Source: Deltaproteobacteria bacterium
GTDB taxonomy: Bacteria > Myxococcota_A > UBA9160 > UBA4427
Reading direction: 5' to 3'
Length of the DNA stretch: 37,129 nt
NCBI GenBank assembly: GCA_019310385.1
Contig: JAFDEK010000100.1
Span: 1 to 37,129, forward strand
Made by a program: the position numbers and the translations under genes
In this document: piece by piece, positions 23,532-32,013 of the stretch
How the letters are laid out: every line of letters starts with the position of its first letter
Numbering within the stretch: position 1 is the stretch's first letter
The notes under the pieces: generated by a model
Told to the model about the DNA's origin: nothing
The model's database searches: none
Seen by the model: the letters and a program-made list of their open reading frames with translations, nothing else

Positions 23532-24667
23532 ATGGGAAACGATAGGGAAGAAGGCTTCGCGGATTGCGAAGAGGCCCTGCACGAAGAAGCGCGCAGCACG
23601 ACGGGCCTCGACGACTTCGGGGATCCCTCCTATCTGGAGGGGCTGCGGGCGCTGCTCCAGTCTCTCGACGAGAACGACAACCTCAGCGCCATGGGCCGCG
23701 CGATCATGCGCGGGACCATCGTTTCCATCCTCGCGACCCGGCTGAGGTCGGAGAAGGGGCTGAAGGAGCACCCCTCGGTCCAGGAGATCGAGGTGCGGCG
23801 CCCCATCGTGATCACCGGCCTCGTTCGCACCGGCAGTACCGCGCTCCACTATCTCATGGGTCAGGACCCCGGCCTGCAGAAGCTCGAGTACTGGCTCTGC
23901 GCCCAGCCTCAGCCGCGTCCGCCGCGCAGCGAGTGGAAGAGCCACCCGGACTTCCAGGCTTCGGAACAGGAGCTCGCCTTCCTCTACAAGGCGACGCCCG
24001 ATCTCATGGCCGTCCACGAGATGTACGCCGACTGGCCGGAGGAGTGCCGGCACATCCTGGCCCAGAGCTTCACCGACGATCGATTCGAGACCTCCGCTGC
24101 CTTGCCGAGCTACATGGACTGGTACCACGGCACACCGCACTCGGAGACCTACCGGCGTCACCGGAGGCTGGTGCAGCTCATTGGCTCGACGGATCCCGCC
24201 CGTCGCTGGCTCTTCAAGTACCCGGTCCATCTGCGCCAGCTCCCCTCGCTCTTCGAAGTGTACCCCGACGCCTGCATCGTTCAGACCCACCGCGACCCAC
24301 GCACGTCCGCGCCGTCCACGAGGAGGTCGTGGACCCCGAGGCCATCGCGAAGGAGCAGACCGAGAGCTGGGGGCGGGCGGCCGAGGCCGGCATGGAGGCC
24401 CGCAAGCTGCGCGGGCCCGAGCAGTTCTTCGATCTGCACTTCCGCGACTTCATGGCCGATCCCATCGGATCCGTGAGGCGGATCTACGACCACTTCGGCC
24501 AGGAGCTTTCCGCCGAGGGGGAGAAGCGACTGCAGGAGTGGCAGGCGGCGCATCCCCAGGGCAAGCACGGCAAGCACGCCTACGAGAAGAAGGAGTTCGG
24601 CGTCGACGAGAAGGAGATCCTGGATCGCTTTGCGGGCTACATGGAGTACTTCGGCCTCGAAGTGTAA
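23532..24667 (+). pseudogene. Sulfotransferase family protein, frameshifted near codon 257
   Basis: The first frame (from the ATG at 23532, preceded by GGGGAG) encodes a sulfotransferase: the PAPS 5'-phosphosulfate loop RPIVITGLVRTGSTALHYLM at about 90-109 and the 3'-phosphate segment RRWLFKYPVHL, then QTHRDP with H253. Just after HRDPR (about 24300) the frame loses sense and stops at 24476. The normal C-terminal half continues in another frame (HVRAVHEEVVDPEAIAKEQTESW, then FFDLHFRDFMADPIGSVRRIYDHFG) to 24667. The link between HRDP and VDP is about a dozen residues shorter than I expect for the family, so a deletion of roughly 40 bp with a net shift is likely. Intact, it would transfer sulfate from PAPS to a hydroxyl of a lipid or other small molecule. 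Real decay or assembly error cannot be separated here. Confidence 0.8.
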
Positions 24668-24707
24668 AGAGCGGAGCGGGATCGGTAGCGGCGAGAGGCA
24701 GGGCGCA

Positions 24708-26024
24708 GTGAGCATCGAATTCGAGCGAAAGAAGAGAAGCGACTACGAGGAGCAGCTCCTGGCCACCGCGGCAAGGCTGCTGCCCGCGAGTGCGCGCACA
24801 CCGACCATGTCCCTCGACGCCGCGATGGTGGTCAAGGAGGGCCACGGCTCGAAGCTCACCGACATGAGCGGCAACACCTACATCGACTACCTGCTCGGCT
24901 CGGGCCCCATGTTCCTCGGCCACGCCCACCCCGCGGTGGTGGCGGCGGTGCGCGACTATCTCGAGCGCGGCAGCAGCTACCTGCTCCCCAACGAGCCTGC
25001 GATCCTGCTCGCCGAAGAGATCGTCGAGGCGGTGCCCTGCGCCGAGCGGGTCTGCTACGCGAGCTCCGGCTCCGACAGCACCTTCTTCGCGCTCCGCCTG
25101 GCCCGGGCCTTTCGCAAGCGGGACAAGATCCTGAAGTTCGAGGGTGGCTATCACGGTCAGGGCGACCACGTGATGATGAGCAATCAGTGGACCAAGGAAC
25201 CCGGGGAGCTGCCCGCGCCAGTGCCCAACTCCGAGGGGATTCCCAGCTCGGTTCGTGAAGAGGTCCTCGTCGCACCCTTCAACGACATCGAGAGGACAGC
25301 CGACCTCATCGCGAAACACCACGACGAGCTCGGTGCCGTCATTGTCGAGCCCATGCAGCGCACCATCCCGCCCAGGGACGGTTTTCTCCAGGGGCTGCGC
25401 GAGCTGACCGCCGAGCGCGAGATCCCGCTCGTCTTCGACGAAGTGGTGACGGGCTTCCGCCTCGCGTACGGCAGCGCCCAGGAGTACTACGGCGTCGTGC
25501 CCGACCTCTGTGCCATGGGGAAGAGCCTCTCGGGCGGCCATCCCATCTCGGTGATCTGCGGCTCCGACGAGATCATGCGCTTCGCCGAGGGGGTGCGGAA
25601 GATCCTGGGCGGATACGTGGCCCTCACCGGGACCTTCAGCGGGAACCCCATCTCCTGCGTAGCGGCGCGCGCGGTCTTGCAGGAGCTGCGGCGCGAAGGC
25701 GCCTATGACGCGCTCTTCGCCAAGGGCCGCCGCCTCATGGCCGCGCTGCAGAAGAGTCTCGATGCGGCCGGCATCCCCGCCCAGGTGAGCGGCGAGCCGC
25801 CGGCCTTCCAGCCCTGGTTCACCGAGCAGGCGGTGGTGGACTTCCCCTCCTCCCAGAGCGCCGACCCCATGCTGGGCTTCCGCTTTTCGCAGCTCCTGCT
25901 GGACCGGGGTATCCTCAAGGCCCACGAGAAGTTCTTCGTATCCATGGTGCACAGCGACGAGGACATCGACCTCACCATCGAGGCGATCGAGGACGCCGTG
26001 CAAGAGCTGAAGGAATCGCTATGA
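24708..26024 (+). CDS. Class III aminotransferase, glutamate-1-semialdehyde aminomutase-like
   Basis: The 438-residue protein has the fold-type I PLP pattern: GSGPMFLGHAHPAV, SSGSDSTFFALRLARAF (119-135, phosphate binding), D244 in LVFDEVVTGFR (pyridine N partner), and the Schiff-base K272 in AMGKSLSGGHPIS. The overall pattern is closest to glutamate-1-semialdehyde 2,1-aminomutase relatives, but the context (SDR and sulfotransferase, no heme gene) points to a specialised aminotransferase acting on an amine or amino-acid-like substrate. The start is GTG at 24708, chosen because the upstream frame overlaps the sulfotransferase C-terminus. The TGA overlaps the ATG of the SDR gene (ATGA at 26021-26024), so the two products are probably made together, one giving a ketone or aldehyde for the other. 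Confidence 0.92.
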   Translation: MSIEFERKKRSDYEEQLLATAARLLPASARTPTMSLDAAMVVKEGHGSKLTDMSGNTYIDYLLGSGPMFLGHAHPAVVAAVRDYLERGSSYLLPNEPAILLAEEIVEAVPCAERVCYASSGSDSTFFALRLARAFRKRDKILKFEGGYHGQGDHVMMSNQWTKEPGELPAPVPNSEGIPSSVREEVLVAPFNDIERTADLIAKHHDELGAVIVEPMQRTIPPRDGFLQGLRELTAEREIPLVFDEVVTGFRLAYGSAQEYYGVVPDLCAMGKSLSGGHPISVICGSDEIMRFAEGVRKILGGYVALTGTFSGNPISCVAARAVLQELRREGAYDALFAKGRRLMAALQKSLDAAGIPAQVSGEPPAFQPWFTEQAVVDFPSSQSADPMLGFRFSQLLLDRGILKAHEKFFVSMVHSDEDIDLTIEAIEDAVQELKESL

Positions 26025-26794
26025 CGTCCAGTAACAGATCCAAGCAACGCTTCGACGGCAAGGTCGCTCTCGTGACGGGCGCCGCCTCGGGCATGGGGCG
26101 CGCGACCTGCATCCGCCTGGCCTCCGAGGGAGCCAGTGTCTTCGGCGTCGACCTCAACGAGGCCGGGCTGAAGGAGACCGCCCAGGAGATCGAGGGGGCG
26201 GACGGCACGGTCACCGTCCATGGCTGCGACGTGAGCCAGCGGGATCAGTGCTTTGGGGCCGTCGAAGCCGCGGTGGCGGCCTTCGGGAGTCTCGACGTCC
26301 TCGCCAACGTGGCCGGCGTCGTGCGCTTCACCCACACGACCGACATGAGCGAGGCGGACTGGAACCTCGTCATGACCGTGAACCTCTCAGGTCCCTTCTT
26401 CCTCACCCAGGCCGCGATCCCCCACCTGCTCGAGAGCAAGGGGAACATCGTCAACGTGGCCTCCAACGCGGGCCTCATGGGCCAGTCCTACACGGCGGCC
26501 TACTGCGCGAGCAAGGGCGGCCTGGTGCAGCTGACGCGCTCCCTCGCCATGGAGTACATCAAGCAGGGCATTCGCATCAACTGCGTCTGTCCCGCCGGCA
26601 CCGACACCGCGATGAACCGCGGCATCGACTTCCCCGAGGATCTCGACTGGAAGCTCATCGGACGCTTCACGGGCCAGCGGGGCTTTGCCGCACCCGAGGA
26701 CCTCGCCTCGGCGATCGCCTACCTGGCCTCCGACGAGGCCCGCGCGGTCCACGGCTCCATCTTTACGGTCGACAACGGCATGATGGCGGGCTGA
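26021..26794 (+). CDS. Short-chain dehydrogenase/reductase
   Basis: The 257-residue classical SDR has the cofactor loop TGAASGMG (19-26), NVAG (96-99), N121, S148, Y161 and K165 of the SYK triad in the right spacing, and a C-terminal VDNGMMAG close to the usual VDGG end. D44 after the second strand (FGVDL) suggests preference for NAD over NADP. It would oxidise a secondary alcohol or reduce a ketone in the cytoplasm. It is translationally coupled to the aminotransferase, so a shared pathway, with the carbonyl product of one as substrate of the other, is likely. The substrate is unknown. Confidence 0.95.
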   Translation: MTSSNRSKQRFDGKVALVTGAASGMGRATCIRLASEGASVFGVDLNEAGLKETAQEIEGADGTVTVHGCDVSQRDQCFGAVEAAVAAFGSLDVLANVAGVVRFTHTTDMSEADWNLVMTVNLSGPFFLTQAAIPHLLESKGNIVNVASNAGLMGQSYTAAYCASKGGLVQLTRSLAMEYIKQGIRINCVCPAGTDTAMNRGIDFPEDLDWKLIGRFTGQRGFAAPEDLASAIAYLASDEARAVHGSIFTVDNGMMAG

Positions 26795-26983
26795 GGTCGG
26801 CGCTCGATTGCGTCCGTCGGTCCCTGCACGGGCGGCGCAGGGCCTTGCTTCACGGCCTTGCTGGCGCCGCGGGAGCAGGCGATCGCAGATCCCGGTGTGC
26901 GCAAGGTCACGCAAGTGCGAGACATGCTGCGGCATGAATTCGCCCGAGCGAAGCCAAGTGTGAGTCGGCGCACGCTCCCCCTG

Positions 26984-26999
26984 CATCGAGTGCTCGATG
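26984..26999. promoter_or_regulatory. Perfect 16-bp dyad CATCGAG-TG-CTCGATG
   Basis: Two 7-bp arms separated by 2 bp lie 43 bp before the ATG of the Cys-rich exported protein. The position fits an operator. The rest of the gap from 26795 shows no other clear site. Confidence 0.35.
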
Positions 27000-27041
27000 T
27001 ATGGGGTCATGGAATGCACGAACACGTCACATCGCAAGATC

Positions 27042-28124
27042 ATGGGTCCGCTGTGTGCGCGCCGCAAGCTCGGCGCGTGCCTTCTTCTCCTTCTCCTGGC
27101 GATGCTGGCGCCGCTCCTTCCTGCGGACGCGGAAGCGGGCGCGCTCGAGCGCGATACCACGCTCCGCTTCCTGCCACCGAGTGGATCCGAGGTCGACGGC
27201 TACCGGGTCTACGTCACGGAGGAGACGACGGAGTCCATGGAGGCCATAGACATCGGCCTGGTTCTTCCGGATGACGAAGGAATTGCCCACGCCGTCGTCG
27301 CCCTCGACGCGCAATTCTCCTATTGGGTACACGTTACGGCCTACAACAGCGCAGGCGAGTCCTTCCCGTCGAATCAGATTCGCATTGGCGCGGAGAGCTG
27401 CGACCCCTCGCTCTGCGACGATTCCAACCCGTGCACCGCCGACAGCTGCGATCCCTTGGGCTGTTTCAGTATTCCCCTGCCAGACGAGAGCGTTTGCGAC
27501 GACGGCTACGTCGACACCGTGGACGATCGCTGCCTGGCCGGGGTGTGCGAGGGAATCGAGCTTGCCTGCACGAGCGACCTTGCCTGCGATGACGGGAACC
27601 TCTGCAATGGAGCCGAGGTCTGCGACCGCGGCGATATCTGCCTGGACGGTGAGCCACTGGACTGCGGTGCTCCGACGCAATGCGCCGATCCCGTCTGTGA
27701 AGCGCAGCTGGGCTGCGTGTGGGCATCGCGACCCGATGGGACGAGCTGTGACGACGGCGACCCGGACACGCTCGGGGATCGCTGCGCGGTGGGCGTCTGC
27801 CAGTCCGGCGACGGGCCGGAGCTCGCGATTTTCGAAGTGGTGCCCGGCACCGTTACCCCGGGTCGCCACACCATCGAAATCCGCGGCACGGGGCTCAGCA
27901 CCGGGATGACACTGCGCTTCGCGAAGGAAGGCGGCGGCGGCGGCAGAGGAGGAGGACGGTCGGTCCGAGTGAGATCGTTGCTCTTCATCGACGCCTCGAC
28001 CCTCGAAGCGAAGATCGAGGTCTCGACCAGGGGAGCCCGGCGAAATCGCTACCTGGACGCGATCCTGACAGCGCCGGACGGCTCGCGGGTGCGCCTTCCC
28101 AGGGCACTCCGTGTGAGTCGATAG
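27042..28124 (+). CDS. Exported protein with FnIII-like domain and Cys-rich repeats
   Basis: From the ATG at 27042 the 360-residue product has a signal peptide (LGACLLLLLLAMLAPLLPADAEA). It continues with a fibronectin-III-like domain (VDGYRVYVTEE, then YWVHVTAYNSAGESFPSN), then Cys-rich units (CDDSNPCTADSCD, CDDGNLCNGAEVCD, CDDGDPDTLGDRC). A TIG/IPT-like beta domain follows (VVPGTVTPGRHTIEIRGTGL), with a Gly-rich linker (GGGGGRGGG) inside it. The Cys units match those of the metalloprotease at 2259 in the same window, so the two are probably related surface or secreted proteins. No C-terminal anchor is seen, so it is likely secreted or surface-bound. Function unknown. An upstream in-frame ATG at 26997 would precede the signal peptide by 15 residues and is less likely. 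Confidence 0.8.
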   Translation: MGPLCARRKLGACLLLLLLAMLAPLLPADAEAGALERDTTLRFLPPSGSEVDGYRVYVTEETTESMEAIDIGLVLPDDEGIAHAVVALDAQFSYWVHVTAYNSAGESFPSNQIRIGAESCDPSLCDDSNPCTADSCDPLGCFSIPLPDESVCDDGYVDTVDDRCLAGVCEGIELACTSDLACDDGNLCNGAEVCDRGDICLDGEPLDCGAPTQCADPVCEAQLGCVWASRPDGTSCDDGDPDTLGDRCAVGVCQSGDGPELAIFEVVPGTVTPGRHTIEIRGTGLSTGMTLRFAKEGGGGGRGGGRSVRVRSLLFIDASTLEAKIEVSTRGARRNRYLDAILTAPDGSRVRLPRALRVSR

Positions 28125-28149
28125 GGCCGCACCGCGATGTTGGTGCCAG

Positions 28150-28162
28150 GTCGATAATCGAC
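28150..28162. promoter_or_regulatory. Perfect 13-bp dyad GTCGATAATCGAC
   Basis: Six-bp arms around one base lie 18 bp before the start of the next gene. GATAAT within it is a 5/6 match to a -10 element, so an operator overlapping a promoter is possible. No -35 match is seen. Confidence 0.3.
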
Positions 28163-28179
28163 TATGGGTCTGTGCCGTT

Positions 28180-28746
28180 ATGTCCTCGCACACTCCTCAT
28201 GCTCCTGGACAAGCACCGGAAGGGCCTGGGAGACCCAAGAAGGCGGGCCTCGGGCTCGTGCTCAAGATCCTCGGTGCTCTCGCGGCGATCTGGCTTCTCG
28301 TGCTCGCGGGCGGTGTCGTCTACTACCAGAACTGCGAGAGTTGCCAGGCCTACGTCTCCGAAATGGGGAGCACCCTGGTCGCGATCGCGGAGAGTGCCAA
28401 CTCGCCGGCCGCCCTGGAAGTGAAGGCCCTGGGCTGTGACGAGGCGATGGTGCTCCCGGTCGAGAAGATCATGGGGCTGCTGGAGCCCATGCTCGACGAG
28501 GCGGAGTCGAGGGAAATGACCAGCTCCGAGTTCTCCGAGATCACCATGGTGATGTGCAAGCAGCAGTCGCTCACGGTCCCGAGTGGCCCGGATTGCTCGG
28601 AGGTCGCCATGGCTTACGGGCGCGGCGCAGGCGACGCGGTCGAGCCGCGCATCCTCGTCACGGTCCAAGGCTCGGCGTCGCGGATTCGTCGCTGTGCCGG
28701 CGTCTACGCACCCGACGGAACCCGACTCGGCGACATGGATTTCTAG
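28180..28746 (+). CDS. Small membrane-anchored protein of unknown function
   Basis: This 188-residue protein is not a family I recognise. A short Pro-rich N-terminus (to about residue 22) precedes one hydrophobic helix (LGLVLKILGALAAIWLLVLAGGVV, about 24-47). The C-terminal domain starts YYQNCESC with the pair C52/C55 and has further Cys at about 86, 125, 139 and 170, suggesting disulfides in a periplasmic domain. That topology (few charges before the helix, Cys after it) fits a single-pass signal anchor. The ribosome-binding site is weak. Its TAG overlaps the TAG of the convergent DUF885 gene on the CTAG palindrome at 28743-28746. Confidence 0.65.
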   Translation: MSSHTPHAPGQAPEGPGRPKKAGLGLVLKILGALAAIWLLVLAGGVVYYQNCESCQAYVSEMGSTLVAIAESANSPAALEVKALGCDEAMVLPVEKIMGLLEPMLDEAESREMTSSEFSEITMVMCKQQSLTVPSGPDCSEVAMAYGRGAGDAVEPRILVTVQGSASRIRRCAGVYAPDGTRLGDMDF

Positions 28747-30467
28747 CTGCTCGGGCGCGCTGCCTCGTCGAGGAGGCCCTTGCGGGCGAAGACCCGGCGC
28801 AGGAACCTCACCGGCATGCTCCCGGCCTCGAGAAAGGCCCGGTGAAAGGCGCGGTCGAGCTCCTGCCCCTCCACTCGCCCTCGCTGGGCCGCCTCCACGT
28901 CGGACTTGAGCTCCCAGACCAGGTGATTCCCGGCCAGATAGGAGAGGGGATAGCCTCGCTCCTGGGAGTACCAGTTGAGCTCGGCCTGCACGCGCCCCGG
29001 AACGAACCCCGTTACCGCGCCCAGCAGGCTACCTGCGGCTTCGAAGGGGTCGGCGGGCCCGAGATCGCACTCGACCCCGACTTCCAGATAGTCTCGCTCT
29101 CCCGTCATGAAGAAGAGATCGATCGCCACCCGGGCCCCGATCCGGGCGATGTCGCGCAGGCCGGTGAAGCGGACCTCCTCGGCCAGCTCGTTCGCGTAGC
29201 CGACGTCGAGCATGTAGTCCTCGAGCATCGTCGTCCAGCCCTCGGCCTGATCCATGGCCTCCATGTGTCGGCGGATGATCGAGGAGTGGCTCGCGGCTGC
29301 GGCCAGCTGCAGGTGATGCCCGGGGATTCCCTCGTGGATCATCATGACGGGGATCCCGAGCTCGGTGTGCTCGCTCAAGAGCTCTCGTGAGAGCGTCAGG
29401 TAGACGAGGCTCGTGCGCGTGCCCGAGCGGAAGGGCGGCGGCGACATCATGGCGCCGGCCGGGATGCTCGGGGTCATGAAGGCCGGCGTCCTCAGGATCC
29501 TCAGGCTCTGATCGTCGGGAATCGGAAAGAGATCGCGCTGGCGCACGAATTCGACGATCCGCTCTCGTTCCTCCTCGTAACGGGCCAGAATGCAGTCGAA
29601 GTCGCCGTCAGGAGCGTCGAGCACATGGCGTCGCTCGAGCTCGGCCTCGAGCGCTTCGACGCTGGCCTCCGGCGCGAGGCCGTACTTGGGGGCCAGGCGC
29701 GCGCGCAGCGCCTCGAGCTCCTCGGCGTTGCGCGCCAGGAAGTCCCGCGCAATGCGGTGGAGCTGCTCGAAGGAGAGATCGATTCCGCGCAGCGCGACCA
29801 GGCGTCGCGCCGTTTCGTCATCGAGATGAAGGGCCTCGGTCGTGGGGATGGCGCGCAGCCGCTCGCTGTAGTCGTGTAGTGCCGACCCGGCGTGATCGCA
29901 GGCCGCGGCGAGCTGGGCGCCGGCGCTCCAGCGCTCTTCTTCGGCCCAATCGCACACGTTCGTGAAGAGCCCGGGCAGCTCGGCCACCTTCGCGAGATCC
30001 ATGGCCGCCCAGCGCGCGACGGGTGTATCGAGGCGCTCGACGAGAGCGTCGAGGTAATCGGGCAGACCCTCGAGGCGCTGGAGGATGTCGGCGAGGCGCT
30101 CCTCCGCGGGACGCGGGTCGTTGATGAGGAGCTGGAAGATGCCCTCGCCGATCTCGTCCCCGGCGCTGGGCGTCTGTTGTAGCCGGGTCCGGCCGTTCCA
30201 CGTGTAGCTCTGGCGATGGATCTCGGCCTCGAGGGTGAGGCGCGCCAGGTCGATATCGAGATTGTCGTCGAAGTCGAGGGTGTCTCGGGGAAGCGCGTCG
30301 AGCTGGGTCAATAGACTCCGGGCTTCGTCCACACAGGATCTTGCCTCCGCGAGGCTCGGGTCCGGCAGCTCGCCGAGGCGCTCGCTCACGCCGAGGCGGA
30401 TGCGGGCGTTCGGGTCGCGGGTGCGGTGCCGATGGAAGGCCTTCGCGAAGGCGTCGTAGGGGGTCAC
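28743..30467 (-). CDS. DUF885 family protein, putative zinc metallopeptidase-like
   Basis: The 574-residue protein matches DUF885 along its full length, with the hallmark HEGIPGHHLQ at 378-387 (H378, E379, H384, H385) and a conserved C-terminal block AELNWYSQERGYPLSYLAG. The motif is arranged like those of M32/M3-type metallopeptidases, so DUF885 proteins are thought to be zinc-dependent hydrolases, although experimental proof is sparse. No signal peptide is visible, so it is probably cytoplasmic. The start is GTG (complement of 30465-30467) with no strong ribosome-binding site. It is divergent from a lipoprotein gene and convergent with the previous gene, so it is likely transcribed alone. 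Confidence 0.93.
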   Translation of the reverse strand: MTPYDAFAKAFHRHRTRDPNARIRLGVSERLGELPDPSLAEARSCVDEARSLLTQLDALPRDTLDFDDNLDIDLARLTLEAEIHRQSYTWNGRTRLQQTPSAGDEIGEGIFQLLINDPRPAEERLADILQRLEGLPDYLDALVERLDTPVARWAAMDLAKVAELPGLFTNVCDWAEEERWSAGAQLAAACDHAGSALHDYSERLRAIPTTEALHLDDETARRLVALRGIDLSFEQLHRIARDFLARNAEELEALRARLAPKYGLAPEASVEALEAELERRHVLDAPDGDFDCILARYEEERERIVEFVRQRDLFPIPDDQSLRILRTPAFMTPSIPAGAMMSPPPFRSGTRTSLVYLTLSRELLSEHTELGIPVMMIHEGIPGHHLQLAAAASHSSIIRRHMEAMDQAEGWTTMLEDYMLDVGYANELAEEVRFTGLRDIARIGARVAIDLFFMTGERDYLEVGVECDLGPADPFEAAGSLLGAVTGFVPGRVQAELNWYSQERGYPLSYLAGNHLVWELKSDVEAAQRGRVEGQELDRAFHRAFLEAGSMPVRFLRRVFARKGLLDEAARPSS

Positions 30468-30571
30468 GGCCGGATCTTACGACAGAGTGGGTGGGCTCGC
30501 GCCTGCGCGGCGCGCCGACCCGAGTCGATTGCTCCCGGTAGTCGCGTGGGTGTAACCTCCCGTTGCGGCTA

Positions 30572-30597
30572 GTCGTATGAGGCGGTCGTATGAGGCC
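30572..30597 (+). repeat. 13-bp tandem duplication over the start codon of the lipoprotein gene
   Basis: GTCGTATGAGGCG (30572-30584) is followed by GTCGTATGAGGCC (30585-30597), one mismatch. Each copy has an ATG; the first (30577) is out of frame with the second (30590). Confidence 0.92.
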
Positions 30598-31258
30598 GCG
30601 AACCAGTCGAGGTCCCGGATTGCGTGTACTTGCCTGTCTGGCGCTCGTAGCCCTGCTGCTCTCCTGCACGGATTCCGAGCGCTATCGCCTCGCCGGTAGC
30701 GGAGCCGAGTGGCGCAGCTCCGGGAGCGACGAGATCCTGGCCGACCTCCAGCCGCGCTACCCCGACTTCTTCGCCGTCGTCCTGGAGCCGAGCCGGACCC
30801 AGGATCTGGAGATCCTGAAGATTCGGGAGGACCTCGAAGAAGGCCACGGGCGCGCGCCCTTCGATGCCCTGAACGCCGTTGCGGTCGCCTACTTCGAGCT
30901 CAATTCCCGCGCCGAGCGCGGCCTGGAAGACGAGACGGGCGGGGCGCGCTACCTCGTCGACTCCTTCCGCGCCACGAAGCTCTTGTCGATCCCCTGGCGC
31001 GCCTACGCGGATATAGAGGACCCGCGGCTGCGCGACGCCATCCTCGACTTCTACGAAGACATCGCTCGGGGAGAGAAGCGCGACGCTGGCGCCAGTGCTC
31101 TGCGCATCACTCGCACGGTCGCGTCCCTCGAGAAGAAGGAGGCGGATCCGGCGCGCCTCGCGCGGATCCGCGGCCTCACGGCGCGGCTCCTGGAGCTCGA
31201 GGCCAGTGAGCGCGATGGCGCTTCCCGAGCTCGCGAAGCCCGGCGCGGATCGCCGTGA
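30590..31258 (+). CDS. Lipoprotein of unknown function
   Basis: The 222-residue product carries a lipoprotein signal: basic N-terminus, hydrophobic stretch VLACLALVALLLSC and a lipobox LLSC with C26 as the lipidated residue. The rest is hydrophilic and probably helical (PFDALNAVAVAYFELNSRAERG, DPRLRDAILDFYEDIARGEKRDAG). I do not recognise a family; the fold may be tetratricopeptide-like, but no clear 34-residue repeat is seen. It should sit in the envelope. The TGA overlaps the GTG of the DUF3047 gene (GTGA at 31255-31258), so the two are coupled and probably work together. The ATG at 30590 is preferred because the duplicated ATG at 30577 is out of frame. Confidence 0.82.
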   Translation: MRPRTSRGPGLRVLACLALVALLLSCTDSERYRLAGSGAEWRSSGSDEILADLQPRYPDFFAVVLEPSRTQDLEILKIREDLEEGHGRAPFDALNAVAVAYFELNSRAERGLEDETGGARYLVDSFRATKLLSIPWRAYADIEDPRLRDAILDFYEDIARGEKRDAGASALRITRTVASLEKKEADPARLARIRGLTARLLELEASERDGASRAREARRGSP

Positions 31259-32013
31259 GCGGTTCGCCGGTCCGGAGCTTCCCGCTGCTCGCGGCTCTCC
31301 TGCTCGCCTTTTCCCTCTCCCTGGCGGTCGAAGCGGCGCCCGTGGATCCGAACCAGCCACCACGATTCTCCCGAATGGAACCCGGCCCGGTCGATGGCGG
31401 CTGGCGCGTGCGCGGTCTGCGGGGAGTTCGCGAGACCGCGTTCCGGCTGACGAAGCAGGGCGGTCGAGTCGTCGTCGAGGCGCGCTCCGAGAGCTCCATG
31501 GCCGCGCTGGTCTTCGAGCTCGAACCCGCCGGTGTGCAGTACTCGAAGATCAGCTGGCAATGGCGCATCGCGAATCACCTGCGTTCGGCGGACATCCACA
31601 CGCGCGAGGGCGACGACTACCCGGCCCGGCTCTACGTGATCTTCGACGACGACCCGAAGCAGCTGTCGCTTCTCGCCCGAATCCGGCTCGAAGTGGCGAG
31701 CGCAATCCATGGCAGCTCGCTTCCCAGCAGGGCGCTTTGCTACGTGTGGGATCGCGACGCCGCCATGGAGACGAGCGTCCCGAGTGCGTTTACCGCAGGC
31801 GTTCAGATGATCGTGGTTCGCAGCGGCGGGGTCGCGCCCGCAGAATGGACCGCGCAGACGCGGGACTTCCGCGCCGATTACCGACGCGCCTTTGGCGCCG
31901 AGGCACCTCCGGTCAGCGGCGTCGCGATCGCGAGCGACAGCGACAATACGCGGGAATCGGCGCTGGCCTGGTTCGGCGACGTCATACTGTCCGGCAGGGT
32001 CGAGCCGCGCTAG
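31255..32013 (+). CDS. Exported DUF3047 protein
   Basis: The 252-residue protein starts at GTG 31255 inside the stop of the lipoprotein gene. A signal peptide (SFPLLAALLLAFSLSLAVEA) is followed by one DUF3047 domain: ISWQWRIANHLRSADIHTREGDDYPARLYVIFDD, LCYVWDRDA, MIVVRSG, RDFRADYRRAFGAEAPPVSGVAIASDSDNT. The last block, with several Asp, is typical. DUF3047 has no established activity; the Asp/Asn clusters suggest metal or carbohydrate binding, but that is speculation. It should be periplasmic, matching its lipoprotein partner. The stop lies in the first of four 12-bp repeats that also hold the stop of the convergent gene. Confidence 0.92.
   Translation: MSGSPVRSFPLLAALLLAFSLSLAVEAAPVDPNQPPRFSRMEPGPVDGGWRVRGLRGVRETAFRLTKQGGRVVVEARSESSMAALVFELEPAGVQYSKISWQWRIANHLRSADIHTREGDDYPARLYVIFDDDPKQLSLLARIRLEVASAIHGSSLPSRALCYVWDRDAAMETSVPSAFTAGVQMIVVRSGGVAPAEWTAQTRDFRADYRRAFGAEAPPVSGVAIASDSDNTRESALAWFGDVILSGRVEPR

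Noticed and set aside
22028-23545. 505-codon plus-strand frame across the YhhN and membrane-protein genes
   Set aside because: It is antisense to two polytopic membrane proteins; the peptide is charged low-complexity sequence typical of the complement of membrane-protein codons.
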